A stretch of 64,000 bases of DNA from assembly GCA_003260075.1 (NCBI GenBank), contig QLIY01000429.1, forward strand, positions 1 through 64,000, read 5' to 3'. The notes under the pieces were generated by a model that saw nothing but the letters and a program-made list of their open reading frames with translations, had not been told where the DNA came from and did no database searches. Each line of letters begins with the position of its first letter. Positions within the stretch are counted from its first letter, which is position 1. This DNA comes from Phallusia mammillata. Taxonomy: Eukaryota; Chordata; Ascidiacea; Phlebobranchia; Ascidiidae. Shown one piece after another: positions 1 to 12,533 of this stretch. Made by a program: the position numbers and the translations under genes.

Positions 1-200
1 TGCAGTTTTTCCTTGCGAGGGATGCGACAAGCACTAGATATAGTGGGCCCGCGGTTTTTCCCTGCAAGAGGCTGGCCAAGCACTAGATATAGTGGGCCCG
101 CAGTTTTTATACTTGCGAGAAGCGGGCCAAGCGGGACCGCAGTTTTTCAATTGAACGAGGCGGGCCAAGTGCTGGGCCAAGCGGGCCAAGTGGGCCCGTA
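1..200. repeat. GC-rich minisatellite at window edge
   Basis: About four imperfect units of 39-58 bp run from the first base to about 200. Each unit has a CAGTTTTT-like start, a GCGGGCCAAG-like middle and ends near GTGGGCCCG. The array is probably cut by the window start. The open frames across it are by-products of its GC-rich composition. Confidence 0.7.
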
Positions 201-2928
201 GTTTTAAACGTGACCGCCCGAAGTATGTTCATCGACATGAAATCACGCCTAAGGTGTGAAACCTTTGCCAAAACTGAAAATGCGTGTGATAACTTGATAA
301 AATTGCATGACATTGCTGCTAGCGCTAGGGTCCCTCTATTTCTCGACTTTTTCGTTTCTCGAGAAATTCTGAAAAGTCTCGAAATTTTTATTTTGGCCGA
401 TTTTCATTGGCTTTTTGTTTATAATACGTGAAGTAATTTTTCTCAAGAAATTGTTACTTATTTTTCGAGAATTGAGACTCGATTTTTTCGAGATTTCTCG
501 AAAAGGAACTCTAATTTGGAACACTATATACGGATCTGTTCATAAGTTTAATGGTAAAAATAACGGCCCAAATAGACGTAAAAAGCGACATGATCACTGA
601 TGATGGCATGAGCATGGCAACGCAAAGTTTTTGACATTATACACGGTCTTTCGCACCCATGGGGGGGGGGGACCGCAATATTTATTGCAAAACATTTGGG
701 TCTACAACCGAAATGAAAGACATGCACTTTGCGTCTATTTTCCTTGGCACTTACCGAATAATACGTAACCCTTAAAAATACGTGACCTTTTGCGACAGAA
801 TTTAATATGAAAAAAACGTTTATGAACAAGAAGTATGTGTTTTTATGTTTGTGCTGTGCGGTTTGTGTGGAAGTGTTTCAAAATAAGGCAAGCAAACAAA
901 GCAAAAATGTAATACATTCAGTCTGTCGTATAAAAAAAACAAGTTTGCCATTAGTCGAGTTTGCCATCTACATTGTTTGTAGGGATCCACAGGTCTTACG
1001 GGGTTATTTAAAGAGGCCACCAGGCCTGAAAGTTGCTTTTAGGAAGCCACGGTCAATGAAAAGTTAAGAACCACTGGTGTAGACTGTTCTTGCAGAAAAA
1101 TAACCTAGATTTAGTTTAACCTGGTACATTGGCTTCGTTGTCGTGGTTTCTATTTGAATAAGATAATAAACTCTTAACTGTGAGAGGACTGCGTATTGAA
1201 TTCAGATTTTGTTCTGCACGCACTAAAGCTTTCACGACATGTGGTATGCAAGGAACAAGTGTTTCGAGTGCTCGCCTTAGACACCTTAGCTCGCCTTAGT
1301 ACGTTCCCAGTATTATTGGTCCACGTATTAATGTACAAAAACAAGAGGCAAACAGTTCAACATAAACCATCTTAATTAAACTCCTTGAGATTTAAAAAAA
1401 CATGGCCGCAACAGCATGTCGATGCTGTGCTTGGTTAAAATTGTGCTCTAATAGAACCCCCAGCGTGATGAAGCCCGTGTCGTTGCATCGCGACCATAAA
1501 TCAATTTTCCCAGCACTGGCGTTGGTAAATATTTGCTGTGCCAATAGTAAATAGTTTGTTTATTTTTGAGATTTTTGCTTCTGTTTTCAGTATAGATGAA
1601 CCCAACACCATTGGTAAAAACATTTTTTTTATTGGCCCACCTTTAAATATTTTTTCATGTTTTCAAACTGTCACAATTGCTGATCTTATAGTAAATGGAA
1701 TTAATGTGTTTTATCAACGCAAAACTATTAAACTTTTTACTGATAATAAAAGTAAATTAGAATGTGTTCAGTATTCGTACTTCAGTTGAGTTGGGTTAAG
1801 TTTATTTCGCTTGGTGAAAAAATAACATAGTGACACAATAGCACTAAAACAATTTAGTGTTGTAACATATTGTTTTAGCATGTTGGGGCGTAGGCACTTT
1901 AAAGTAAAATTTTCTGTTTTAAAACAAAAATTTACAGTTTTATTATGAATATTATCAGGGTGTCGAACCGCTTGTCATATAGGTTCGGGTTCGGTTCGGG
2001 TTCACTTTGTTTTGTTTTTAAGGGTTTGGGTTCGGTTCAGGTTTTTAAAAATGTATATTTTTGGGTTCTGGTTTTGTTCCGGTTCGAACCAGTTTGCGTT
2101 TTTTAAACCGGTTCAAATTTTCATTCGTTTCAATTTAATTCTACCCACCATCTACCTGGCCTTATCAAACTCTAAAATAATTTTGCCCCTGCACTGTTAT
2201 TTTTGACACGCCCTTTAAGTGTTATCTCGCGTGTTCTTCAGTGCGCTGTTTTAAAGAAAAAAAACTCAAAATATAAAACAGGCTGCATTTTTTACTGGTT
2301 CAGTTCCGGTTCGGATCCATATCCAAACAAAATATGGGGTTCAACTCCGGTTCGGGTTTTTAGAAAATCGTAATTAGCGGTTCGGGTTCGGTTCGGGTTC
2401 GGTTCGGGTTCGGTTCGGGTTTAATGAAATTAACCGCTCAAACTCCCTCAATGTTATACAGTTTTATTATGAATATTTTTGAGTAAAAGTCTTATCAAAA
2501 CCGTAAACTGAATACAGAAATTATCGATTTTTTACCAAATTTATACAAAGCTACATTTTGTCGTTTATTAACTTTTGTTGCTAACATATTTTGGTTTGAA
2601 AGGTTGCTAATATTTGTCAAAACGTTTTTATCACTGCGATAATAGTTATTTAACGTCTGCCGTTTGTGAAACGGCCACTTGACAATATCGTCTGAATGCA
2701 CTGTTCAAATATCTGATATCGTTTTATCATTCCTTATCTGTTTGTATTTTTTGATGTTCGTGATAAATTATTATCGTATATTAGTGCTTTATTGTCAACT
2801 CTAAACAAGAATTGATCTTAATGACAAAAAACATTTAACAGTCAAGCAATGAATTAAAATTAGCATTTGAAATAAACACAGCACAATATATTGATTTAGA
2901 GTTCTACAATGCTAACTATTTTCTACAT
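201..2928. other. Intergenic DNA, no gene recognised
   Basis: No exon or domain is recognisable on either strand. It holds TTCTCGAGAAA-type inverted motifs at about 330-510, an 11-G run at 661-671, and a terminus-like GTTAAGAACCACTG at about 1062-1076 that matches the hAT-like elements elsewhere in the window. A dispersed repeat at about 1785-1855 recurs at 8582-8650, and a GGTTCGGGTTC repeat lies at about 1980-2420. Confidence 0.5.
2380..2421. repeat. Tandem 11-mer GGTTCGGGTTC array
   Basis: About four perfect copies of an 11-bp unit sit at 2380-2421, with degenerate copies of the same motif at 1984-2100 and 2295-2360, partly in inverted orientation (AACCGG). It is a simple repeat, possibly the core of a palindromic element. 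Confidence 0.7.
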
Positions 2929-3290
2929 CAAGGGTGTACAACCTTGGCCCTCGGACCACGTGCGATTGGCAAATAATTTCGTGGGCCAATTAAATACTAG
3001 AAATTTTGCATTAATTAGATTTACACTACACCAATGCGCTTTTAGGCTAAACTTGCATTCATTACAATAATTCCATACTATTTTAGTCTCAATTAAAAAA
3101 AATGAGGTTTATTAAATAAATCAGTTTGTTTCAAGTTGTTTGCTGCTCTTTACGTTAAGAGCGTCTTTTGCTAACACAAGTGTGTTGAAATACACCCCAT
3201 AAACATGATTATAGGAAAAAAGGTTTGCGTGGATATGAATATTCTAAAGAAAAATTTTCAGGCCAGCGGGCCTTGGGGTTAGACACCCTG
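2929..3290. mobile_element. hAT-like non-autonomous element
   Basis: Imperfect terminal inverted repeats (CAAGGGTGTACAACC on the left, GGTTAGACACCCTG on the right) are flanked by a 7/8-matching 8-bp target-site duplication, TTCTACAT (2921-2928) and TTGTACAT (3291-3298). No transposase frame is present, so this is a MITE-like deletion derivative. Confidence 0.7.
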
Positions 3291-3321
3291 TTGTACATGT
3301 TTTGTAATTCTACAAATCTAT

Positions 3322-4689
3322 TTATGCGCTAAATAACGCAAGAAAGGCGATACAGGATACGGCGAAGAGTGTTGGTGAGACAATCAGCTGATTGGACTGG
3401 TTTCCAGTATTGCAGTTGTCTGAGTAAAATCAGTGTTAGAAAATCGTATTTTAATGTTCAATGTAAGAACGAGGTTTGTCTTTACAGTGCCACCAATCAG
3501 GCAATTAAACTGGTTTTGACGTCCAAAAATACGTTTTATAGTTTATATGCATACAAAACTATTTATACAAAAAAGGCCTTTGTAAAAGTCAATAAACTTT
3601 GTTAATTGGTCAGTTGCAAAACATTCAGCTTTAATTTCACACAACACACAAAGTTTGACCGATACCAAAACATCACTATAACCGCATATTGGACTGAAAT
3701 GTTCCTGCAAGCCGAAACTTCGGTGCATCACTAATATGAACTATAAAAAAACAAGTAGACTAATCATCGTTTAAAGATTACCTTCTTGGCAGGCATATGT
3801 GCAATAGGACCCAGTGAAGCCAGTACCATAATCCCCAGTAAGGCATCCTTGTCTATAGCCCCCACATTCTCGGCCGATTTGCAACATTTTGCTTCCTGTG
3901 TCATCTGCGAAAAACAGTTCATTGAAATGCGTCAATAATACAGTTAGGTGGCCATTTATTTTTTCGCCGCTAACATTTCTTTCCTAGGGTATAAAACTAT
4001 TTTGATTGGATGCAACCACGACGGCCTCAATATTTTAGTAAAATTGAGATATTTTTGTCTATCTTTGTATCCAACAACAAACATCGGGAAAAAGCCATTC
4101 GTCATTTCTATACAAAGGAAAACGTCATAAGAAAACATAAAAACCCAAAACAGATATCGCAAAATAACGATAGATGACCTAAAGAGCATTCTCGGATTTT
4201 CATTTTAAATTTAAAAGAAATTGGTTAAAAAATGTCGAAGGTTAGAGTTATGGGGTGGGGTGAGTTTTTATGACAACAATAACAATAAAATCAACATAAA
4301 AACTTAGCTCATAACGTTAAATTTAGATTCTAACCCTATTCCTGTCTCACTGTTAATTTAAATAAGTGCGCTCTTTACTTTTGACTATTCAAACCGCTTG
4401 AGTTAGTATAGGGCTCCTTTCAAAGCATACTTGCAGCCTCAAGAACATAGGTGACACATGCATTGAAGTTTGATTCGCAATCTTTTGAATAAGAGGTGTT
4501 AACGTCGGGTCCATAGCAGTCTTCCCCAAAGGTAATGCCGTCTATCTTTGAGTAGTGGCACATATAGCACTTGATGCAATTACCTTTAAAGAAAAGACAA
4601 AATCAGTAAAGAAAACCAAAAATTTATCCAGCCTTACCTAGGGTAAAAGTAGCGAAAAGCACCAGCACGATTTCAGCGAAACTCTTCAT
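3322..4689 (-). CDS. Ly6/uPAR-like three-finger protein, copy A
   Basis: Four exons (4638-4689, 4431-4583, 3782-3904, 3322-3419) join in phase to 141 aa. Exon 1 encodes a signal peptide (MKSFAEIVLVLFATFTLG). Exons 2-3 carry the cysteine pattern of a three-finger fold, beginning CIKCYMC. Exon 4 has DNCNTGN, the Ly6-type C-terminal CN signature, followed by a hydrophobic tail ending in a stop, typical of GPI anchoring. By family, a GPI-linked cell-surface or secreted protein; the ligand is unknown. The start is the first ATG, 72 bp below a TATAAATA box. It is the first of four tandem paralogues in the same orientation with the same intron phases. The family call is strong; the function is not inferable. 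Confidence 0.85.
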
Positions 4690-4760
4690 AACAAAAGCGT
4701 AGAAGAAACTTGGACCAAAACCTTTACAACAAACTGGTAAGAGTAAAGGTGAACGGTGGG

Positions 4761-4768
4761 TATTTATA
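4761..4768 (-). promoter_or_regulatory. TATA box of Ly6-like copy A
   Basis: TATAAATA on the minus strand, 72 bp upstream of the ATG. The same box in the same context (about 70-107 bp from the ATG) occurs in front of copies B, C and D, which supports it as the core promoter. Confidence 0.6.
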
Positions 4769-4829
4769 TTGTAGAGTTTAGGCATCATTAAAACATACCT
4801 TTTTCTGCAAAAGGTTTCATTAGTTTATT

Positions 4830-7090
4830 GCTTTTCTATCCTGTAAACGTTAAAATAAAGTGATTATGGACTGGTCGAATTCCATCGGTAACATTTGCAT
4901 AAAAATCAATTTTATTGTCAAGGCGTCGATTTCCAAGAAATTCATTTCCAATTCGGCCCCCTAGTGAGTCAAAAAACACTTTTTAAAGGACTGTAATTGT
5001 AACGGATTGAATAAGGGCAAACAAAACTGGGCGTGTCAAATTCCACTATAAAGCTCCGTTAAAGTCTTAAGCTCTCTGCGTGGGCTATTTAACAAATATT
5101 GCCAGTACAATACAAAGATTTAATGAGTCGTAAATGTTCACTATTTTCCATATTACGTTCAGAAACGGAGCAATCAATACCTTGTTAAAATAGCAAACAC
5201 ATTTGCACAACGTAGCTGTTATGGGAACCAAAGTTGCGGCCGGATGAGGTGAAGTCAAATCGTAGGAAAATTCCTAGTATTCGAAACCACAGCAATTTAC
5301 GATGTCACTAGAATTTGGTTGTAATGTAAAAGTTTTCAATACATATTCGCGTTTTAAAAACTGTTCACATTGTTCGTATAACCACATTGCGCGTGCATGT
5401 CCATGTGATTTTCTCACAGTGCTAATATACAATAAATTTAAAATACCTTGTTTTTCTAGTGTGTCACGTAGTCGCTCTGGTGTTGGAACTACAATTTGTA
5501 CGTAGCAGTCTTTTGGGGGAAACAATATCGTGTACGTACTGTTAATGGAAAATGTCTTATAGAATATACCAGTGGTTCTAAATTTTGTTGACACGATCCA
5601 AATACTTATAAAAGTTAGTTTAGTGTTTTTACGACCCATTGATGTTCATTATTACTAATTTAGTTACATTTTTGTCGGGAAACAGAAAAGCTTATCAATA
5701 ATTTGGTTTTAATGAAAATTACTGCATCACAGTTGAGTAATGTTTGGTCAAAAAATAAAACAAATGTATTCATTATTTTGGCAAACATCCCCGTGTAAAA
5801 GCGGGTTCGGTACATTGTCAGCTACTCAACACTTTGCAGTGAGCGAACAAGTCATGTATGACGTCACAAACAAAATCAAACATTTTCATGCCAAGAAAAT
5901 TTTTGATGAACTCATTACCCAAAAATTAAGGATGCCGCTGGGGAAAAAAACGCTACAAAGGTAAGAAGTAGATGCCCCTGCTTTGGATCAAACTCCCAAG
6001 CAAAAGATCGTTCATTACTGCTGAATTGGAAAGCAGTCCAACCTTTGGTACAAGGCACCAATCTGGCTGTCGGTAAACCCAGCAGTGGTAGGTCGCGTTT
6101 GTTGTGTCTCATACAATTTTCGTTTCAGTTGCGCACGATGCGGCTAATTTTGACCGTATTCTTGGTTGCTGCAGCTCGCTTTGGATATTCGTTTTTCCTG
6201 ATTAGAACTTTATTTGAAAAAAAAACTTTTTTTGACCAAGAATTATGGTGGTTTCAACAACTAACAGGATAAATAAACAGAACTTCACCAGCACTTGAGC
6301 GTCACCTAACGGTTCTGACTATATCAATTTTTTAATTTAATAGTTTTCTCGTGATGTGATTTGAAAATAGTTAATTTTAGTTACTATTATTCTTTGATAG
6401 TTACTACTAAATAGTCATTTCTGATATTGCTATGCTAGAAAAAAAAACCTTGATAACACATGTCCTAGGCCTAGGGGAATAAATTAGTTAAAAAGAGGTT
6501 TTAAATAAGTGACTTATATACTTTGTTGTTCGTGCTGTGTGGATTCAAAGTGCTTCGGAATAAAGCCAGTTCATAAAGCAAAAACTTCCTTAATTCAATT
6601 GTGGTGACAAAAACCTAAAATCAGATGTTTCGTGAAATTAACAAGACGTCAGCTCAAACTCGCGTTGAAGACGTTCAATTTTTTTTAGTTTTAATTAATC
6701 AAACAAATATTTTTTTCTTTTGTGGGTTAAAACATATCTTAGGTATATAATAAGCAATATTGCCCTCGTAGCAAAACAGCCTTCTTAAACTTGGCAAAAA
6801 AATTGTTGTTGACCATGCAAATATATTGCACGTGTTGCATTGTGGTTTATTCCAAACACGAGAATCAATTACAAAAAAGGGCAAATTTAAAAAATGAGTT
6901 TCAGGTATTGCACCGATGACTAAACTTGCCACAAATGCTCTAAGAATTTATGTGTAAAAAACAGGTTAATAGCCCAACGTAACGAAACAACCATTGTTAT
7001 TCGCGGCTAAAATATTTGCTTTGGCATGCACTAATAAATGTCAATTCGAGCGGCGTTAAAGGTGTTTTCCAAGCAAGTCTGGCTTTTAGG
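4830..7090. repeat. Segmental duplication, copy 1
   Basis: This flank of Ly6-like copy A is repeated, with substitutions and small indels, at about 14040-16220, and more divergently at about 20090-22060. Its right part (from about 6450) also recurs at about 10930-11800. Shared landmarks include the GTAACATTTGCATAAAAATC block, the CACGATATTG block and the ACACATGTCC block. It is part of a tandem duplication with a period of about 9.2 kb that also carries the Ly6-like genes. Confidence 0.8.
5274..5639 (-). other. Possible exon remnant, unknown protein
   Basis: A 121-codon open frame lies on the minus strand. Its middle (about 5454-5520, coding ...PTPERLRDTLEKQ before a GT at 5452-5453) is also readable in two diverged copies, at about 14640-14710 and 20385-20460. 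The third keeps ALRDILEKQ and the same GT dinucleotide despite many substitutions, which hints at a past coding exon. Against a live gene: copy 2 has a 1-bp insertion nearer the 3' end, copy 3 is out of frame at its 5' side, and I cannot find partner exons. I do not recognise the family. Confidence 0.25.
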
Positions 7091-8049
7091 CTGTCGAAAA
7101 AAAACGGCTTTCTCATGCTCTTGGTTTTACCCAATGTTAAATATTTACATGGTGTTGATAAGTAAAATCTAAACAAACACTTTTGCTCAAGATAACAACT
7201 AGAGTGCTTAACTACACTCTTATCAATTTATCGCGTAGCCCGTCTTTAAAACAAAACACGTATTTTTAGCAACATACTTTAAGTATAAATTTTCTTTTTG
7301 TTGCCCTTTCAGCGAAAAAAAAATTGAAACTTAAGAATTTTAATTTGTTAAAAAAATTAATGGCCACGTAGATTTAACGTACGACTTCGTTTTAAATTTT
7401 AGCCCCACCAGTCAAACTACACTTTGATAAACGTTGTTGGGCGCATTTTCAGAGAACAAGCAAAACAACCACCAAATTCATGGTTATTATGCATTTAAAT
7501 GTAAGTAAAAAAAATTCTAGATTTCGTTGCCAGTGTTGAACATTTTTTTCTTAAAATAGTTTCTTGTTCAACTAGAAACTTAAACAAAATTAAAAAACAA
7601 AAACCACTTGGCCATACAATATACCTTAACTCCAAACCTTTCTAGAAAATTAAAAGCTTCCTTTTTGATAATGAAGCCATCTGTATGTTTTAAAATCTTG
7701 CCAAAAAGGTGAGGCCTGTCAACAGTATACGAAATACTTTGACGTCAAACAAATGTAACAAGTAGGATGATGGTTGTCCATGTTTAACCATAACACAATA
7801 CTTGTGTAACTTAAACTACGTTTGTGCGTTAGTGATTGCGCACCTTATTGCAATTTGCATGAAGGACGTATTTTGTGTGAGAAAATTGAGAAATTAGAAG
7901 ACGTGTATTTTCGTAAAAATGACCACTTGTTTTCAGATGTTCACTAAATATTGTATTTACACAGTAATTAAACAACGAAATTCTACTACTTTTGATAATT
8001 GTAATTATAATCATAAACTGTGTGAAATAATTTTCACAATTTTTATCCG
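7091..8049. other. Intergenic, downstream of Ly6-like copy B
   Basis: AT-rich DNA with many A/T homopolymers. I see no exon, repeat terminus or RNA gene that I can support. Confidence 0.4.
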
Positions 8050-10560
8050 CTAGATGACGTGCTTGAGAAGAGCAAACAAGGATAAGATGACAATTGTTGG
8101 TTTGAAATCAAGTCTGCTTGATCCATTATTTCCAGTATTGCAGTTATCTGATAAAAAAATCCATTTTAAGATTATAGTTTGTACACCGTTGAACAGATTA
8201 TAAATATTTTTTATAACAGTGGAAAAGATTTCAAATGTTTATTTCCTCAAGATAAATCTTTAAAACCATTCCGCCGTTTCTAAACGAAAATGTTTAATTC
8301 CTAACCCTTTTTCGAGTAATACAATTCACCTTTTTGGCAGGATGTGTAACAAGTGGTTGCTGAAATACCATGCGCGTTCGTATTCACGCATCCACTTGTT
8401 GTGTGTCCACAGAACCGAGAGATAACCACCACCTCTCCGGTGCTATCTGTAACATTTGATTGAGTTACAATAGCGGTTCTCAAACTGGGGTGCGTGCTGG
8501 TATCTTGTGGTTTCACTTTTTAGTACCGCGAGTGCTCGAGAAAAATTGCGAATGGACCGTTACGACTCAATCCATCAATTTGAGTTGAGTTGAGCTTATT
8601 TCGCTCGGTGAAAGACAACATAGCGACACAATTGCACTAAAACAATCACCAAGCCGGAAATGGCAGCGCAACGTTGAGACGTTATACGAGCGCAAAAAAA
8701 GTGTAGGGCACAATTAGTGGATGAGAGCTTAACGCGCTGCAGCTACACCAAACGTTTATTAAAAAAAAAAAACGTTTTTTTATTGTTTATATTTTAGCGT
8801 CATTAAACATTAACAGACAGTCCATCAATTTGACACGTTTCATTTTATCTGCAGAACCATAAGTACTTTCATTTTGTTGTCCATAAATGTAAACAAACGC
8901 GATAAACCGTTTGTGTTTGCTCAAATAAACTGAACATTTTTGACATGTTTGTGTCGTGTCAATGAATGCAAAATTACCTTAAATGTAGAGTTGTGAGGCC
9001 GGGTTCGGTCCTGACTTCACATTCTGCGTCCGTTATTTACTTTTTTGACTTAGCTAAGCAGCCAGTTGCTGTACAAAGCCATGGCCTATTATTGCCCAAC
9101 AGCCACAAAGCTATGGTCTATTATTGTACATACTGTATGTCTTTTTTGTTTACGCCTTTTAATCAAACTTATGGGCCAAAACTAACCTTTAAAAAACGAT
9201 TCGGGTTCAGACCGGGCTTCGGGCTTATATGTTCAGCAATATCTTAGCTCTTTCAGCAGTTTTATTGTAATTTTCGATTTATGTGATGAAGGTGACCCTG
9301 ATGAAGGTGTCTCGTATGAGACATCGAAACGTCAGCTTATTACAATAAAACTGCTGGAAGAGCTAAGAATTTGTTGATACCATATGCCTGGCAGCAACAG
9401 TTTATTTATATGTTCAGGTTCAGACCCGAATTCGGGCCCTCTGAAAACGTTTTTTCACACTCGCAAGAAAAACTAAAAAAGTCAATATTAAAAAGATACA
9501 GCGATGTTAAATTTTTAATGAAACTAATGAAATAATGTTTACATGAACAAAAAGTGGTTTCTAACCGTGTAAAGTAAACCATAAACTATTACACTGTAAA
9601 CCATAATCTTCGGTCGCGGAAACAATTTTAAAATATATAACGCAATCTACATTTATAAAAATCTATGACAAAACCTAGACATTTGGCTTTGGAAATTGAT
9701 GTAAACGGAGTCGTAGAGACAAAGTCGGTTACTTACTTGAGCCTCTTATCACATTTGTTACACATGCAGTGTAGTCGTAGTGAGGCAAGTATTCTGTACA
9801 ATTGTAACTGTATGACTCGTTGACATTAGGTCCGTAGCAATACTGGCCAATAGTTGAAATATTGTTGGACGGTCCTGTCACACTCGCGTACCGGCACACA
9901 TAACAATGAATGCAGAAACCTGGAAAAAAATGCGTTCCATTTTGTGTTATTCAGTGATTTGGTAAACGTTTGGTCAAAAGTTCTGAAGATAAAATGTCTT
10001 CGTTGTATGTTATGGTAATCTGTGGCAATTTTGTTCTTAGAAATTGCCTGAAAGTATTTGTGAGGAAAATGTTTGTTATGAAAGACTTGACGGTATAACA
10101 AACACCGTTCGCTTATTTCCGTGTAAGTGTGTTACTTCTAAGATAGGTCGAATATGTCAAAAACGTTTCAGAGATTTTTCAAAGTTTTCGAGACATTGCA
10201 GATTCAGAGTTCCAGAAAACAATTGTCGAAAAGGGCGTTTTGATAAGAATCTCGAAGCAAAGTTTCAGAAGTATTGACTATCGGACGAATTTATTGAAAA
10301 ATTAGATCATATTTGTATTATCTGAACACTGTCTACAATATTTTGTCCCAGTAACGTTTTGATGTTACGCATCCTATTTCTGTAGAATTATTCCACTTTT
10401 ATCACTGGTTTAAACCAAAATGTCGGACGAAAAACACTGGCCTCAAACATTTGTTTTAATTCAGCTTGTATACCTTGGCGCAAAATATTATTTTCTGAAA
10501 CACCGTCTTACCTGAAGTCAACATTGAAGCAAGCAAAATCACAATTGACTTTATATTCAT
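8050..10560 (-). CDS. Ly6/uPAR-like three-finger protein, copy B
   Basis: Four exons (10512-10560, 9737-9919, 8330-8446, 8050-8147) join in phase to 148 aa. Exon 1 gives a signal peptide starting MNIKSIVILLASML. Exons 2-3 hold the cysteine ladder with CIHCYVC at the start; exon 4 has DNCNTGN and a hydrophobic C-terminal tail. Exon 2 is longer than in the other copies (183 nt against 153-159) because of a larger first loop. It has the same exon phases as copies A, C and D but is the most diverged of the four, so probably an older duplicate. The intron between exons 2 and 3 contains an inverted-repeat element at 9243-9367. Predicted GPI-anchored surface protein; ligand unknown. Confidence 0.82.
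9243..9367 (+). mobile_element. Hairpin element with hammerhead-like core
   Basis: A 28-bp inverted repeat (left arm 9243-9270, right arm 9340-9367, one mismatch) encloses CTGATGA (9298-9304), an 8-bp hairpin with loop GTAT, and GAAAC (9326-9330). CTGANGA and GAAA around a helix are the catalytic core of hammerhead ribozymes, but I cannot find a convincing helix III and cleavage site. Related copies lie at about 44349-44420 and 54562-54775. The copies at 9.3 and 54.7 kb share a TATGCCTGGCAGCA segment just outside the right arm. Possibly the end of a Penelope-like element or retrozyme. Confidence 0.5.
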
Positions 10561-10666
10561 CGTGTACAACAGCGTACTAAGAAGTCTTGTGTTCAGAATC
10601 GTAGCAAATATCAGGCCTTGGCTGCCAGGTTGAGTAAAAATGAACGATGACACCTTTAATATGACG

Positions 10667-10674
10667 TATTTATA
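10667..10674 (-). promoter_or_regulatory. TATA box of Ly6-like copy B
   Basis: TATAAATA on the minus strand, 107 bp upstream of the ATG of copy B, matching the boxes of copies A and C. Confidence 0.55.
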
Positions 10675-10929
10675 CCAGGTGTTATATTTTTTTAGCAAGT
10701 GTTGAAACCAGGCTTGTTGAAACAGAAATATACCACTATCACAGCGATCAATATTTTTTGGAAAACACTTGGACTTGGGTCACGTCGTCTTTTCCTAACA
10801 TGTCCGGAATTTTGGCGAAATTTCGAAATCTGTATAGTCGCCCGCAGCAGCAAATATATAGTAGCCTAAGCTTAGACTCAGGAATCGAATTGACACTACC
10901 TGTACTTAATGTATAGGTTGGGCGAATTT

Positions 10930-12500
10930 TACGACCCTTGATAACACATGTCCCAGTGGAATAAAATTAGTTAAAATGAGGTTTTAAATGAGTGACTTTC
11001 GAAATAAAGCAAGTATATATAAAGCAAAAACTCCCTTTATTCAGTTGTCATGACAAAAACACATAATCAGATGTTTTGTGAAATTAACAAGACGTCAGTT
11101 AAAACTCCCGTTGAAGAGAAGTTTAGATTTTTTTGGTTTATTTTTAAACCAATGTTTTTTTGTGGGGTAAAGCATATCTTAGATATATAACAAGCAATAT
11201 TGCCATTATAGCAAAACAGCATTAAAAAACTTGGAAAAATTTTGTTATTGGCCATGCAGATATACTGCACGTGTTGCGTTGTGGGTTAATTGTTGTGTTT
11301 ATTCCAAACACCAAAATTAATTGCAAAAAAGATAATTTAACAGCAGAAATTCAAAAAAAGCACTGATGACCTAACTTGTAACAAAGGTTGCTATTAAGTT
11401 TTCGAAGTCCTAATTGCTTTACAAAGTGTAATATAGTCTGTTGTAGCAGATAAATAACGTTTAATTTAGTCAAACCCGTTGCATTGTCGTCATGGTCTAG
11501 GTTTCTATTTGAATTAGATAACAATAAAAACTCAAGTGCAGAAAAACACATGTGCAAAAAATCAGGATTCTGTCCTAACATGTTTGGAAGATATAATGAT
11601 TTCAGGTATGCAAAGAAAAGGTTTTCACATAAGTTGGTGAGCTCTCGCGTTAGACACATTCTCAGTAATATTGCTCTGCGAATGTATGTATAAAAGGCAG
11701 GTTAATAACTCAACGTAACAACCATTGCTATTCGCGGATTAGATATTTGCTATGTCATGCAATAACAAATGTCAATTCGAGAGGCGTTAAAAGGTGTAAA
11801 TTGATCGAACCAGCTGTTGTTATCATTGTAATAACCTTTATTTAGCAACACTTAAGCTCTGGCGCAAGCCTTTAACTCTGTGACACCTTTGCACAGTCGC
11901 TTAGCCATCGTTTATTCTTTGCTTATCTGTTCAGAGGCCTGTGATGTAGGTGGAAAAAAATTGAAGGAAACGAAAGTGTTTGGAATTTTTATCGACGAAC
12001 ACATGGCAATAATTGTTTGTGTTTGTATATTCGCTTTAATATAAACCTAAAATAAATTCCTGCTGGATAACCACGTTGTTTTTTGATAATCGCGACAACA
12101 TTTTTTTGGTTGTTTTATGTTGCGAAGTATTTTTTGTGGCTTTGTTATCGTATTGTGTCATCAGGTGATTTTAAAAATAGCGCAGTAAAAATACATACTC
12201 ATAGGATTTTTAAACTGTCGTTCAACAATGAGTTCATGAAGTCATTTTCAAATTATACGGCAAGTTTCCTGAAACATACCTTTAGCCACTAGCTGACATA
12301 TTGCTTACAACTTTATGATCCTCTCGATAAACATGAGTTTGTTTGGTTTGGGAAAACAGTAATTTTATTTTTCTACAGTAATTAGTAGCCACTGAATAAT
12401 TTTGTCGACATGAATTTATTTTATGCCTGTAAAGTGATGAATACTGTTAATTTGCACTTTCAAAGCAATATCATGGCAATTACGTTACCGCTCCACAATA
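10930..12500. repeat. Duplicated intergenic block
   Basis: About 10930-11800 is a diverged copy of 6450-7060 and 15570-16190. About 11780-12560 matches 16190-17040. The block lies just downstream of Ly6-like copy C, as its relative lies downstream of copy D, so it was duplicated with the genes. No coding exon seen. Confidence 0.7.
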
Positions 12501-12533
12501 CCAATTAAAACTACATGTATTTCCATTCTACAA

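Noticed and set aside
1980-2421. GGTTCGGGTTC repeats considered as interstitial telomere
   Set aside because: The unit is 11 bp and contains CG; it is not an animal TTAGGG-type repeat.
5740-5964. Plus-strand frame ending at a GTAAGA donor-like site
   Set aside because: Copy 2 has a 1-bp insertion in the middle and lacks the 5' third, so the frame is not conserved.
5915-6112. Minus-strand frame conserved in both duplicated flanks
   Set aside because: Nearly all differences between the copies change the amino acid, and no splice partners were found.
6045-6272. Plus-strand frame with a signal-peptide-like start (MRLILTVFLVAAARFGYS)
   Set aside because: The frame is followed quickly by a stop, has no partner exons I can see, and is broken or altered in the other two copies of the duplication.
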